From Bythopirellula sp041737835 (GTDB taxonomy: Bacteria; Planctomycetota; Planctomycetia; Pirellulales; Lacipirellulaceae), in assembly GCA_041737835.1 (NCBI GenBank), contig JBGSQY010000027.1: DNA of 64,000 nucleotides. One strand, 5' to 3'. This document shows, in pieces, positions 49,560 to 59,020 of this stretch. How positions within the stretch are numbered: position 1 is the first letter of the stretch; every line of letters starts with the position of its first letter. A program made the translations under genes and the position numbers. The notes under the pieces are model-generated. The model was not told the origin of the DNA. It saw only the letters and a list, made by a program, of their open reading frames with translations, and ran no database searches.

Positions 49560-51590
49560 TTAGATCGACGCCGTGATGGGGGCGTTCGTTTCGACTTGCA
49601 CGAGGTGGCGGGTGCCTTTGCGCAGGAGGTCTTCGATGTCGCGTTTGGGGAGTGGCTTGGAGAAGAAGTAGCCTTGGCCGAGTTCGCAATCGAGCTCGCG
49701 GAGTTGGCACAATTGCTCGTAGGTTTCGATCCCCTCGGCCACGAGCTTCACGCCGCCGTTCTTGGCGAGCATGACGATCGCTTGAACCGTCGTGGGGCTT
49801 TCGAGTTCTTTGTCCAAATTGCTCACGAAGCTGCGGTCGAGCTTGATCGTCGAGAACGGCAACGTGTGCAGAATGCTGAGCGACGAATAGCCCGTGCCGA
49901 AGTCGTCGAGATAAAACTCGATGCCACGTGCAGAAATGTCTTCGATGATTTCGCGGACCATGGCGAGATCGGTCATCATGGCCGACTCGGTGATTTCGAG
50001 CTTGAGCGCCGAGGGGTCGAAGTTGTGGTTGTGTAAGCACTCGTCGATCAGGTTCACGATGCGACGATTACGAAGTTGCCGGGGCGAGAGATTGATGCTG
50101 ACGCTCAAATCGCGGGCTTCGGAGAGCGTGTTGCGCCAATGGCCAACTTGGTCGAGGGCCTGACGGAAGACGCTCTCGCCGATCGCGTCGATCATGCCGG
50201 TCTCTTCGGCCACCGAGATAAACGCATCCGGCGAAAGCAATCCTTGCACCGGATGCTGCCAACGGACGAGCGCTTCCAGGCTGACGATTTCGCCCGTGAT
50301 GAGCGAAACGATCGGCTGGTAGTACACGATGAATTGATCTTCTTCGATCGCGCGGCGGAGATCGCTTTCTAAGTTCATGCGGTGGGTGACTTGCGTGCGC
50401 ATGTTCAAGTCGAACATCGACACGCAGCATTTGCCCAAATCCTTGGCGTGATACAAAGCCGTGTCGGCATCGCGGAGCATGTCGGTCGCGTCGTCGTATT
50501 CGCCGTTGCTGATGGCCACGCCGATGCTGATGCTGGGGAGCAATTCGTTTTGATCGATTTTGACAGTTTGGCAAACCACTTCGCGGATGCGGTCGGCAAT
50601 CTGCATGGCGTGCTCTTCGCCGATAATGTTGTCCAAGAGCACAACAAACTCGTCACCGCTCAAGCGCGAAACAACGTCGTAGCCGCCGCGAATGTCGCGA
50701 GTGGTCGTGCGGAGGGCGTGGCGAAGCCGTTCGGCGATGTGCGTGAGCAATTGATCGCCCACGCGGTGGCCGAGGCTGTCGTTGACGATTTTGAAATTAT
50801 CGAGATCGCAATAGAGCAGTGCGAAGTGATAGTCTTGTTGCCGTTTGCTGCGTTCAATGCACTCGTTGATGCGGTCGGAGAGCAGCATGCGATTGGGCAG
50901 GCCGGTGAGCGCGTCGTGAAACGCGATGTGGCGGATGCGTTCGTCGGCTTCGCGGCGAGCTTCCATCTCGCGCGAGAGATGCGTGTTGGCATCGGCCAGC
51001 GATTGGACTTGCTCCTTGAGCTTGCCGTTGGCGATTTCCAGCTTCTGGGCGTGTTCTTCGAGGCTTTGTTCGAGTTCGACGGTCCGCATCGCGACCCATT
51101 TGGAGAGATTCCATTTTTCTGTCAGCGAGCAAGCGAGCTGCTTCACCTCGACCACGTCGAACGGCTTTTTGAGAATCAAAAGCCAATCGTTGATACCGAA
51201 CTTGTCGAGGATCGTTTGCCACGAATAGTCGGAATAGGCCGTGCAGATGGCGACCTGCAGGAGGGGATCGAGCCGCTTCAATTCTTGAATCGTGTGAATG
51301 CCATCCCAGCCGGGAGGCATACGGACGTCGACGATAGCGAGCGCATAGGGATTGCCAGCCGCGTTGGCCTGGCAGACCATGTTGAAACCATCTTCGCCTT
51401 GATAGGCGGATTCGATGTCGTACTTTACCGCGTGCGAACTGACGGGAATTGCATCATCGAACAAAGCTGCCGAGAGAGAATCGAGTTCGGCATTCACGCG
51501 CGGGGGTTCCAAGATCGAACGAATGTCGGCGTGAATCGCCTCGTTGTCGTCAACGATCAGGATGCGGCGGTTTTTGAATTGCTTGGTCAT
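49560..51590 (-). CDS. Response regulator with GGDEF and EAL domains
   Basis: A 676-residue cytosolic c-di-GMP enzyme. REC domain (8-130) with phospho-acceptor Asp88 in LAIVDVRMPPGWDG; a coiled coil (about 165-220); GGDEF domain with active-site SGDEF at 311-315 in VSRLSGDEFVVLLD (SGDEF is an accepted active variant); EAL domain with EAL at 439-441 (IVSLEALVRWQHP) and downstream DDFGTGYSSLSIL, KLDRSFV and KLVAEGIETYEQ. Both synthesis and hydrolysis motifs look intact. ATG 51590 is preferred to the open frame at 51704. c-di-GMP often governs flagellar motility, but this gene is not linked to the flagellar block. Confidence 0.92.
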   Translation of the reverse strand: MTKQFKNRRILIVDDNEAIHADIRSILEPPRVNAELDSLSAALFDDAIPVSSHAVKYDIESAYQGEDGFNMVCQANAAGNPYALAIVDVRMPPGWDGIHTIQELKRLDPLLQVAICTAYSDYSWQTILDKFGINDWLLILKKPFDVVEVKQLACSLTEKWNLSKWVAMRTVELEQSLEEHAQKLEIANGKLKEQVQSLADANTHLSREMEARREADERIRHIAFHDALTGLPNRMLLSDRINECIERSKRQQDYHFALLYCDLDNFKIVNDSLGHRVGDQLLTHIAERLRHALRTTTRDIRGGYDVVSRLSGDEFVVLLDNIIGEEHAMQIADRIREVVCQTVKIDQNELLPSISIGVAISNGEYDDATDMLRDADTALYHAKDLGKCCVSMFDLNMRTQVTHRMNLESDLRRAIEEDQFIVYYQPIVSLITGEIVSLEALVRWQHPVQGLLSPDAFISVAEETGMIDAIGESVFRQALDQVGHWRNTLSEARDLSVSINLSPRQLRNRRIVNLIDECLHNHNFDPSALKLEITESAMMTDLAMVREIIEDISARGIEFYLDDFGTGYSSLSILHTLPFSTIKLDRSFVSNLDKELESPTTVQAIVMLAKNGGVKLVAEGIETYEQLCQLRELDCELGQGYFFSKPLPKRDIEDLLRKGTRHLVQVETNAPITASI

Positions 51591-52060
51591 AAATGCTGTC
51601 GCGGTGGGCCGCGCGGCGCATGTCATGGGCCGTGGAGTGATCGCTCGGGATCTCGTTTCACAGTAAGGTCTTTTCGTGGAGCGAAGTTGCCACGATCTGT
51701 CCAAACATAGTTGCGAGAATGGGCCTGCCGCGGCTGGTGGGATGCGAAAAGTACGTTGCAGCTAAGTATTTGCCCGTAGGCGGGAGGTGGTCGCACTTTT
51801 TAAAACGGGTGTGCGGATTGCAGCGGTTTTCCGCCCGTGGTTCGCGGCGGGCGTTGCGGAGGGCTCACCGAATTCAAAAACGTGCGTATTTCGCGCAAAA
51901 AACCGATTCAAACCGGCGCCGTTTCGTTCTATTGGCCAGGAGATTGGCTTAGAATGAAGGCCTCTTAAGGGAGCTTGTCTTTCCGCTTTTCGTGATGAAC
52001 CTAAATTCGTTGCCGCGAGGACGAGCCTTGTTGGCGAATTCGCTTTTGAGGAAACGCAGC
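51591..52060. other. Divergent spacer before the PEP-CTERM gene
   Basis: About 470 bases between the divergent c-di-GMP protein and PEP-CTERM genes. The frame of the latter is open from GTG 51992/ATG 51995. No repeat family or RNA gene is seen; a GC-rich then A/T-run stretch near 51780-51910 has no recognisable coding content. Confidence 0.45.
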
Positions 52061-55000
52061 ATGAGTTGGGTGTCTCAATCCACGACGGCATGGCACCATT
52101 GGGTGGCCGTGGGGGTCTTAGCGATCAGTGCTTGCCTCGGGCAACTGCCGAGCGTGCACGGCTATCTGATTATCGAAGAGCAATTCCTGACGGGCGGTAG
52201 TCCCGCGAGCGGTCAGTACAACACTTCGCTGGGACTCGCCGGGCAGAATCCGACCGTGGCGGGATTTAGTGGGGCGTGGTATTCGAGCAATGGTAGCGCG
52301 ATGAACGTGAACGCTGGTTCGCTTTCTTATAGCAACGGCACGTATCCGAGTTCGTCGGGGGGAAGCTTGTTTAGCCCCACGAACAACAACCGCGTGCATC
52401 GGCTGCTGGACAACGCGACCAATCCGTTTCAATCGTCCTATAACGGAACCGTTTATCTGTCGTATCTTTACCAAAACTCTGCCTCGAGCAACAACAATTA
52501 CATTGCCTTCGAGATGCACAACGGCGGGAATAGCGACGGCAACCGCACGTTCCATCTCGGCGTGGGGCAATCGGATTTTCTGGGTGGTTCGACGTTTGGG
52601 TTTCGCATCAATCAGAATTCTTCGTTGGCTTCACCCTTAGGGGCGCGGAATACGGCGGTGAATCTGTTTGTGATTAAGTTCGATCTTTCGTCTGCCGCGG
52701 GTGGCGATGCGATTACGGTTTGGCAGAATCCAAGTTATTCGTCGCCGCTTGATGATCCCACGGGGGGCGTGACGTTCGCGGGGTTCGATTTCTTTGCCGA
52801 TCGATTGGGGGTGGGGCGGTTTACCTCGGATTCCAATTTCGATTTCTCGATTGACGAGCTGCGCGTCGGAACGCGGTTTGGCGACGTGGTACTCGACAAC
52901 TTTCTGGCTTGCGATATCAACGGCAACGGGGTGTGCAATTCGACCGACATGCGAATCTTGAGCACCAACTTGTTCAAGGCCGGGGAATATGACGACGGAG
53001 ATCTCAACGGCGACGGCACGGTGGATTTCGCAGATTATCGGTTGTTGAAAGACGATCCAGCGCGGGTCGCGGGTTTTGATCCACCGCCGTCGGGTGGATT
53101 GTTGGTACCGGAACCAACAGGCGTAGTGCTGTTGCTGATGGGACTTCCGTTACTATTGCGAAGACCACCGGCTTGCGCCGGCGGTTATGGCGGAAAAAAG
53201 AGTTCATTGGTTGTGGTGCTGCTTTTAATGGGAGCCGCGCAGAGCCTTCATGCCCAGTCGCATCCGACGGGACCGATCACGACGTTTTCTGGTGCGACGC
53301 TGCGGATGAAACGCTACGCCAGCATTCCCACCTCGCCAATTATTTCGATGACGACCCAACCCTTGAACACCGGCAATGAAGATTTGTTCGTCACGACGCA
53401 GAACGGCAATATCTATTCGCTCCGTGACAATGGCGTGGGGGGCGTGAGTGTTTCGTCGTTTTTCAACTACAACACGGCGGTAAGCCAATTCGTTGCGAAT
53501 CCGAATAACGGGTTTGTGCTTGATAACAGTAACTCCACGCACGGCGGATTGCGGAATATTTCGTTTCATCCCGAGTTCGCGCTTAATGGCAAGTTTTATA
53601 CGTCGGCGTTGGTGGATTCGCCAAGCGGCGTCGCGGGGTTGAATTATTTGGGGACGACGCTCGCCAATCCCGCCGCGGAAAGTTTGGTCGCGGAATGGAC
53701 CTATGACCGGCAAGCGAATCAGGTCAGCGGCTATCGCGAGTTGTTTCGCGTGCAGATGCCGGTGTTCGATCATCCGGTCAAGCAGATGAGTTTCAATAAT
53801 TTTGCCAAGCCGGGGGATGACGATTATGGATTGCTGTACATCGCTCACGGCGACGGCAGCCAGTTTTCGACGACCGTGGGTGGCGGTGCGCCGGATAATG
53901 CGTTAGGGAAAGTTTTGCGCATCAATCCGCTGCAGGATGGCCCGAGCCGCTACACGACGCCGGGGAATGTGTTGGCGGGGCAACCGGGTTATCTGCCAGA
54001 GATTTATACGCTGGGGCATCGCAACCCGCATCACTTGTCGTTCGCGCGGGATGACAATGGCGACACGCATATCATTGTGGCCGAGCCGGGGCGGGATAAC
54101 ATCGAAGAAGTGAATGTCCTTCAGAACGGCGGGAACTATGGCTGGTCGAGCCGCGAAGGGACTTGGGTCCAGTTGCCAGGTTCTGGCGGTTATGGTGTCG
54201 GTGTGGGGATTCAACCGCTGCCGGCCAATGAGTGGCAGCTGAACGACTTTATCTATCCCGCGGCCCAGTACGATCACGACACGTCGTTCGGCACCGGCTT
54301 CGCGGGAGTTTCCATCGCGGGTGGGTTCACGATTCAAAACAATTCGGATCCTCAGCTTCAGGATCAATATATTTTCCTCGATCACGCCAACGCCAATGGT
54401 CGGGTCTATCAGTCGGCACTCGATGAATTGCTCGGCGCGCACACGCAGCTGGCCGATGGCGAATTGCCGGCGGCTTTATCGCAGGCGGAGATCCAGCGAT
54501 TGCATTTGACACTCGACGTGGACGGTGACGGCGACGTTGACCGCACGGCGGACGACATGAACTCGCTGCTACAAGTTTCGCGGAACGACAGCCGGTTTGG
54601 GCGCGGATCCAACGGCGAGATGTTCATTTCCAGCAAGTCAACCGGACAAGTGTATTTGGTCACTAACAGCGTGCCCGACGTAGATCGGTTGACGTTGACG
54701 ATCGATCGCGGCACGGGGGATATGACGATTTCCAATTCGTCGGGCGAAGATGTTGCGATCAACTATCTGTCGGTGACTTCGCCCTCGGGTTCGATTGCCC
54801 CGTTAGAGCTTCAAGCGTTGGGTGCGGGCTGGAATCTGGGGGGTGGCAATACATCGCAATACGCCATTCAGAAGAATGCCTCGGGCTCGCTCAATTTCAC
54901 AGGCGTGACGAACGCCGATTTGGGGGATGCCTACGACGCACAGCTGTTTGCCTTTGAGACGCCCGCGGGGGAGGACGTGGCGTTTGTGTTTGAAACCGCT

Positions 55001-55642
55001 GACGGTGTAGAGGTGTTGGGGAACGTGGTGTACACGGGCGAGTCGCAGGTGCGTGACACGATAGTGATGACGGTCAATCTAGCGAATGGCGAAGCCGTGG
55101 TTCGCAATGAAACGCCGTTCTCGCAAGAGGTGGAAGCTTACACGATCACATCGCCATTGGGGTCACTCAATTTTGAGGGATGGAATTCCTTCGAGATGCA
55201 GGGAATCGACGACGGTGATTGGTTTGCCACTCCGCCGGAAGAAGAGATGAACCGCCTCACGGAAGTACAGGACCTCGGTACGACGACTTTTGATGAGAAT
55301 ACGAGCTATACCCTGGGCGAAATTTATGTGCTGGGTGGGCAGCGTGATCTGACGTTCGAATTCCTGCTTGCCGGGGAAGGTGAATTGCGCGAAGGTTTGG
55401 TCGTGTATCTGTTGCCGGGTGATTTCGACGGTGATTTGGATGTCGACGGCCGTGATTTTCTCGCCTGGCAGCGGGGTGGGTCGCCGAATCCGTTCAGTGC
55501 CGAGGATCTCTCCTCTTGGGAAGAGAACTATGGCATAGACGTTTTGCTACCGCTCGCTGTCTTGAATGTGCCAGAACCGGCGAGTTTGGTTTTGGTAGGA
55601 ATGCTGGTCGGTTTTGTCACACAACGTCGTCGGAATTTTTAG
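52061..55642 (+). CDS. Double PEP-CTERM protein: in-frame fusion of two exported proteins
   Basis: About 1193 residues encoding what look like two complete proteins. Part 1: signal peptide (VAVGVLAISACLGQLPSVHG), Gly/Ser/Asn-rich beta region, dockerin-like calcium repeat (CDINGNGVCNSTDMRIL ... GDLNGDGTVDFADYRLLKD), and a full PEP-CTERM signal (VPEPTGVVLLLMGLPLLLRR, 53105-53164). Part 2: a second signal-like helix (SLVVVLLLMGAAQSLHAQ), a PQQ-type sugar dehydrogenase beta-propeller (NISFHPEFALNGKFY, IYTLGHRNPHHLSFA, GGNYGWSSREGT), a dockerin-like repeat (DFDGDLDVDGRDFLAW) and a C-terminal PEP-CTERM (VPEPASLVLVGMLVGFVTQR). ATG 52061 has GAGGA 8 bases upstream; ATG 51995 is possible. Confidence 0.85.
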   Translation: MSWVSQSTTAWHHWVAVGVLAISACLGQLPSVHGYLIIEEQFLTGGSPASGQYNTSLGLAGQNPTVAGFSGAWYSSNGSAMNVNAGSLSYSNGTYPSSSGGSLFSPTNNNRVHRLLDNATNPFQSSYNGTVYLSYLYQNSASSNNNYIAFEMHNGGNSDGNRTFHLGVGQSDFLGGSTFGFRINQNSSLASPLGARNTAVNLFVIKFDLSSAAGGDAITVWQNPSYSSPLDDPTGGVTFAGFDFFADRLGVGRFTSDSNFDFSIDELRVGTRFGDVVLDNFLACDINGNGVCNSTDMRILSTNLFKAGEYDDGDLNGDGTVDFADYRLLKDDPARVAGFDPPPSGGLLVPEPTGVVLLLMGLPLLLRRPPACAGGYGGKKSSLVVVLLLMGAAQSLHAQSHPTGPITTFSGATLRMKRYASIPTSPIISMTTQPLNTGNEDLFVTTQNGNIYSLRDNGVGGVSVSSFFNYNTAVSQFVANPNNGFVLDNSNSTHGGLRNISFHPEFALNGKFYTSALVDSPSGVAGLNYLGTTLANPAAESLVAEWTYDRQANQVSGYRELFRVQMPVFDHPVKQMSFNNFAKPGDDDYGLLYIAHGDGSQFSTTVGGGAPDNALGKVLRINPLQDGPSRYTTPGNVLAGQPGYLPEIYTLGHRNPHHLSFARDDNGDTHIIVAEPGRDNIEEVNVLQNGGNYGWSSREGTWVQLPGSGGYGVGVGIQPLPANEWQLNDFIYPAAQYDHDTSFGTGFAGVSIAGGFTIQNNSDPQLQDQYIFLDHANANGRVYQSALDELLGAHTQLADGELPAALSQAEIQRLHLTLDVDGDGDVDRTADDMNSLLQVSRNDSRFGRGSNGEMFISSKSTGQVYLVTNSVPDVDRLTLTIDRGTGDMTISNSSGEDVAINYLSVTSPSGSIAPLELQALGAGWNLGGGNTSQYAIQKNASGSLNFTGVTNADLGDAYDAQLFAFETPAGEDVAFVFETADGVEVLGNVVYTGESQVRDTIVMTVNLANGEAVVRNETPFSQEVEAYTITSPLGSLNFEGWNSFEMQGIDDGDWFATPPEEEMNRLTEVQDLGTTTFDENTSYTLGEIYVLGGQRDLTFEFLLAGEGELREGLVVYLLPGDFDGDLDVDGRDFLAWQRGGSPNPFSAEDLSSWEENYGIDVLLPLAVLNVPEPASLVLVGMLVGFVTQRRRNF
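53168..53181. repeat. REP-like hairpin at the junction of the two PEP-CTERM halves
   Basis: CCGGC-TTGC-GCCGG within ACCACCGGCTTGCGCCGG, followed by CGGTTATG. It falls exactly between the first PEP-CTERM helix with its Arg-Arg end and the second signal helix. An insertion of such an element over the first stop codon would explain the fusion. No second copy is seen in this window. Confidence 0.6.
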
Positions 55643-55645
55643 GAA

Positions 55646-55694
55646 CGCTAATTACCACTAATCAACGCTAATAAATTATTAGTGGAGGTTAGCG
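55646..55694. terminator. Nested inverted repeat between convergent PEP-CTERM and SDR genes
   Basis: Outer arms CGCTAA (55646-55651) and TTAGCG (55689-55694) and inner arms CCACTAAT (55655-55662) and ATTAGTGG (55678-55685). It starts 4 bases after the PEP-CTERM stop and precedes the SDR stop, so it fits a bidirectional terminator. Similar in style to the nested repeat at 11418-11459. Confidence 0.55.
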
Positions 55695-55715
55695 AAGATA
55701 AGTGTTCAGCGATTC

Positions 55716-56522
55716 TTACTTGCTTGTCATTTTCTTGAGCAGCCAATCGCCAAGCTTTGGTGACAACGCAGCGAGTGCCATCAAGAGGCGGGCTTTGCCA
55801 GGAACGATCAACTCGGGATCGCGCCGTTCGCAAGCAGTGAGAATTTGCTCGGCGAGCCCGTCGGGGTCGAGGCTGCTGATCTTGGCACCGCCCCCGGGTT
55901 GAGAGGCTTCTGCGGGAAGGTTCTCGGGAGTTTGGTAACGCGGCGCGCCTTCCTTGCGTGTGATCGGGCCGGGGCAAACCAAGAGCACGTGCAGCCCCTG
56001 CGGTCCTAGTTCTAAACGCAACTGCTGCGAATAAGCGCTCACGGCGTACTTCGTGGCGGGGTAGCTGCCGTAGTAGCGAGTCGCGATTTTGCCCGCGAGC
56101 GAGCTGATGTTGACGAGATGCCCTTGGCGTTCGATCAACGTGGGAGCGAACGCGCGGGTCATCCGCACCATGGTCAGAAAGTTGACATCCCAGAGGTGCT
56201 CAAAATCTTCGGGGGTTGTTTCCAGGATTGCCGAGCGGGTGGATTGGCCCACGCAGTTGCACAAGAAGTCGAGCCCGCCGAATTGTGTGCGGACGGCTTC
56301 GGCGATGCGATCGACGTCGTCTTGCACGGTAACGTCCCCTGGCAGCGCGAACGCTTGGCCGCCGGTAGCTTGCAAGAGATCGACGGCCTCGTTAAGTGGG
56401 CCAGCGCTTCGTGCATTCATCAAGACAGTCGCGCCGTGACTGACGAGCGCGCGTGAAATGGCGAGCCCCAAGCCGCCCGAGGCTCCCGTTACCAAGCCAA
56501 TTTTATTTTCCCAATAATTCAT
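55716..56522 (-). CDS. Short-chain dehydrogenase/reductase
   Basis: A 268-residue NAD(P)-dependent oxidoreductase of the SDR family. Cofactor motif GLVTGASGGLGLAISRAL, the catalytic serine in LVNISSLAGKIA and Y-x3-K in GSYPATKYAVSAYSQQLRLE are present; the usual NNAG reads CNCVG. A hydrophobic C-terminal stretch (LLMALAALSPKLGDWLLKKM) might touch the membrane, as in SDRs acting on lipids. ATG 56522 is preferred to the open frame at 56588. Substrate unknown. Confidence 0.88.
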   Translation of the reverse strand: MNYWENKIGLVTGASGGLGLAISRALVSHGATVLMNARSAGPLNEAVDLLQATGGQAFALPGDVTVQDDVDRIAEAVRTQFGGLDFLCNCVGQSTRSAILETTPEDFEHLWDVNFLTMVRMTRAFAPTLIERQGHLVNISSLAGKIATRYYGSYPATKYAVSAYSQQLRLELGPQGLHVLLVCPGPITRKEGAPRYQTPENLPAEASQPGGGAKISSLDPDGLAEQILTACERRDPELIVPGKARLLMALAALSPKLGDWLLKKMTSK

Positions 56523-56742
56523 GTCGCTTGCGGCTGCGGCCACAATAAGTTCCGTCTGTACTATTTGTAATGCTAATGATGTCTGCAAAGTTTCGCTTGT
56601 CTAGCGGCAAAATGCGACATGCGCTAGGACTTTCATAAAGAAACCTAGGCTTGGGGAGGTGTTCACCACGAAATTGTCGCCGACGTGGCCACCCCGTGTG
56701 AGACGAAACATATTCCCTTGACGGCGACTTAGGGCCACAATA

Positions 56743-58326
56743 ATGGCGACGACGACCAACCACGTGCCCACCGGCACGTCCCCCTCCTACCTGACGAATC
56801 TCACCGGCGGCCTAGACCAGATAGAGCATCTTATGGACGAGTACGATTTGCCGCTTGAACGAATTCAAACCGCCCGTACGAAGATCGTGGCGACGGTTGG
56901 GCCTTCGTGCCGCGAGCCAATTCAGTTGGCAGCTTTGGCGAAGCTGGGGGCAAAGGTCTTTCGTTTAAATATGGCCCATGGTGGTCCCGAGGTGCAGCAG
57001 GAGCACGTTAACCGTATTCGCCAGGTGAGCGAAGACATCAACGAGCCGCTGGCGATCCTGGTCGACCTGGCGGGGCCGAAGTTCCGTTTGCGCGAACTCC
57101 CCAACGACCATATTTTCTGCCAACGTGATGAGACATTCTTTTTCGTCAAAAGCGAGCCGACCGATCCCCACGAATTGGTGACCAGTTACGAACCACTCAT
57201 TGATGAACTGACGGTAGGTGATCAGGTGATGCTCGCCGACGGCACGGTCAGCATGGTCGTCGAAGAATTGATGCCGGATCGCGCGCGGTTGCGGGTTTTG
57301 CAACAGGGGATCATTCGCAGTCGGCAAGGTATCAATTTGCCGGGAGTTAGACTGAGTGCCCCCGCGATCAGCGTCGAGGATCATCAGCATGCAATTTGGG
57401 CTGCCAAGGCCGGGGCCGACTTTGTGAGCTTGAGCTTTGTGCGTTCGCCCGACGAAGTGCGGACATTGAAAGATATTTTGCGTTCGAGCAGTTCACAGGC
57501 TCGCGTGATTGCCAAAATCGAAAAACGCGAAGCGCTTGAACGGTTGGAAGAAATCGTCATGGAATCGGACGGCATCATGGTCGCGCGGGGCGACTTGGGT
57601 GTTGAGATCGACGTTGCCGAAATGCCGATCGCTCAGAAACGGATCATTCGCATGTGTCAGGAGTATCACAAGCCGGTGATCATCGCCACACAGATGCTCG
57701 ATAGCATGCACGAATCGCAGCGGCCGACGCGGGCCGAAGTGACCGACGTGGCGAACGCGATTCTGGATGGAGCCGACGCTTGTATGCTTTCAGGGGAAAC
57801 GGCGATTGGCAAGCACCCTCACAAAGTCGTCGAGATGATGAATCGCATCGCGCTGGCGACCGAGGCGAGCATGTTCGATCAACCACTGCGTGCTCCGAGC
57901 AAGAAAAAAGTTGATGGCCTGCATGAAGTGACCAGTGCAGTGGTGCGTGGCGCGGGAACGATGGCTCATACGCTCAAAGCCAAACTGGTGGTCGTGGCGA
58001 GCCATTCGGGTCGCACGGCGTTAGCGTTGTCGCAACTACGGAATTTTGTGCCGACCGTCGGTGTGAGCGGCAAAGAATCGACGCTTCGCCAAATGTGTCT
58101 TTATTGGGGCGTGACACCGCTGCGGAATGCACCGGCGGAGAACGTCGAACAGCTGATCAAGCAAATCGAAGACTGGACCTGCCGCGTGGGTTTGACAGTG
58201 AACGGCGACCGGATTGTCGTAGTGGGTGGGTCGCATTTGACCGCCCAGGCAGGCAAGATGGGCAGCGCCGCGCATGATGTGGTAATGGTCCACGAAGTGT
58301 CCTGCACACCACCGCCTGCCGCATGA
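56743..58326 (+). CDS. pyk: Pyruvate kinase
   Basis: A 527-residue enzyme making pyruvate and ATP from phosphoenolpyruvate. Family motifs: TKIVATVGPSCREP, DLAGPKFRLREL, LPGVRLSAPAIS, the signature VIAKIEKREALERL with catalytic Lys, MVARGDLGVE, ATQMLDSM, AILDGADACMLSGETAIGKH, and a C-terminal allosteric-type domain (VASHSGRTALALSQLRNFVP). About 45 extra residues precede the barrel. The K+-site motif NFSH reads NMAH, which removes the serine ligand, so monovalent-cation dependence may differ. Divergent from the SDR gene. Confidence 0.92.
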   Translation: MATTTNHVPTGTSPSYLTNLTGGLDQIEHLMDEYDLPLERIQTARTKIVATVGPSCREPIQLAALAKLGAKVFRLNMAHGGPEVQQEHVNRIRQVSEDINEPLAILVDLAGPKFRLRELPNDHIFCQRDETFFFVKSEPTDPHELVTSYEPLIDELTVGDQVMLADGTVSMVVEELMPDRARLRVLQQGIIRSRQGINLPGVRLSAPAISVEDHQHAIWAAKAGADFVSLSFVRSPDEVRTLKDILRSSSSQARVIAKIEKREALERLEEIVMESDGIMVARGDLGVEIDVAEMPIAQKRIIRMCQEYHKPVIIATQMLDSMHESQRPTRAEVTDVANAILDGADACMLSGETAIGKHPHKVVEMMNRIALATEASMFDQPLRAPSKKKVDGLHEVTSAVVRGAGTMAHTLKAKLVVVASHSGRTALALSQLRNFVPTVGVSGKESTLRQMCLYWGVTPLRNAPAENVEQLIKQIEDWTCRVGLTVNGDRIVVVGGSHLTAQAGKMGSAAHDVVMVHEVSCTPPPAA

Positions 58327-58639
58327 AGCAGTTGTGGGTGGTCGGTTCTTGCTCGCAGCTTGTAGCAGAAATGCTCTTCTCCTCGGAAAGTAAGCGCGCT
58401 TACGAATAATCCGCCTTGTGTAGGTGGCGTGCATTTCCAAGTTGCAAGGTCGTGTTTGCATAACACGTAATATCCTTCTGCGCAAAATCTAGAGTTAGGG
58501 CCTGAGCGGAAGCGGTTGCCAGAATTTGTAATGTATGACCCTGCTGACAGGCTGGAAACTTCTTACTAAGCTATAATTCCTCTGTAATAAGAATCCCTCC
58601 TCTCCCTTGCATCGCAAAGCTCCCCTCCAGGTCATCGCG
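58327..58639. other. Spacer before the SpoIIAA-like pair
   Basis: About 310 bases with no gene, repeat family member or convincing terminator. A TTG at 58607 would extend the next gene by 11 residues. Confidence 0.4.
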
Positions 58640-59008
58640 ATGAGCGTTACCACGACAATTGGCCCGTCTGGCAAGTATCTCGTCTGCCGCGTGGATGAGC
58701 CGGTTACCGCTGAGGTGGTTTTTGAGATGATTCGTCAACTGGATGAATTGGCCGATCAGACTGGGATCCGTCACCGTCTCATCGATCCGCGGGGGATGCC
58801 CAATATGATGTCCGTCGCAGCCAACTACGACCTGGCCTACAAGGACATGGAAGAGTTGAAGATCGACCGTTCGACAAAAATTGCTTCGCTGCGCTTACCC
58901 ACGGATACCGTCGATGACTTTGCTTCGACGGCGATCAAGAACGCGGGTTACAATCTGCGCATGTTTTCTGATGAAGCCGAGGCGATTGCCTGGCTGGAAG
59001 AAGATTAA
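58640..59008 (+). CDS. SpoIIAA-like/STAS-type protein, first of a tandem pair
   Basis: A 122-residue cytosolic protein with alternating strands and helices and an ending (NAGYNLRMFSDEAEAIAWLE) typical of the SpoIIAA-like family, whose members often end in F-x-D-x-x-E-A-x-x-W-L. It is clearly related to the next gene: both share ANYDLAYKDMEEL/ENYDLAYKELEEL and RSTK. ATG 58640 is chosen over TTG 58607. Function unknown; members may bind lipids or act as anti-sigma-antagonist-like switches. Confidence 0.7.
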   Translation: MSVTTTIGPSGKYLVCRVDEPVTAEVVFEMIRQLDELADQTGIRHRLIDPRGMPNMMSVAANYDLAYKDMEELKIDRSTKIASLRLPTDTVDDFASTAIKNAGYNLRMFSDEAEAIAWLEED

Positions 59009-59020
59009 TCCGACCTTGAT

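Noticed and set aside
51719..51952. Short plus-strand frame in the spacer before the PEP-CTERM gene
   Set aside because: Arg-rich, no ribosome site and no similarity to any family I know.
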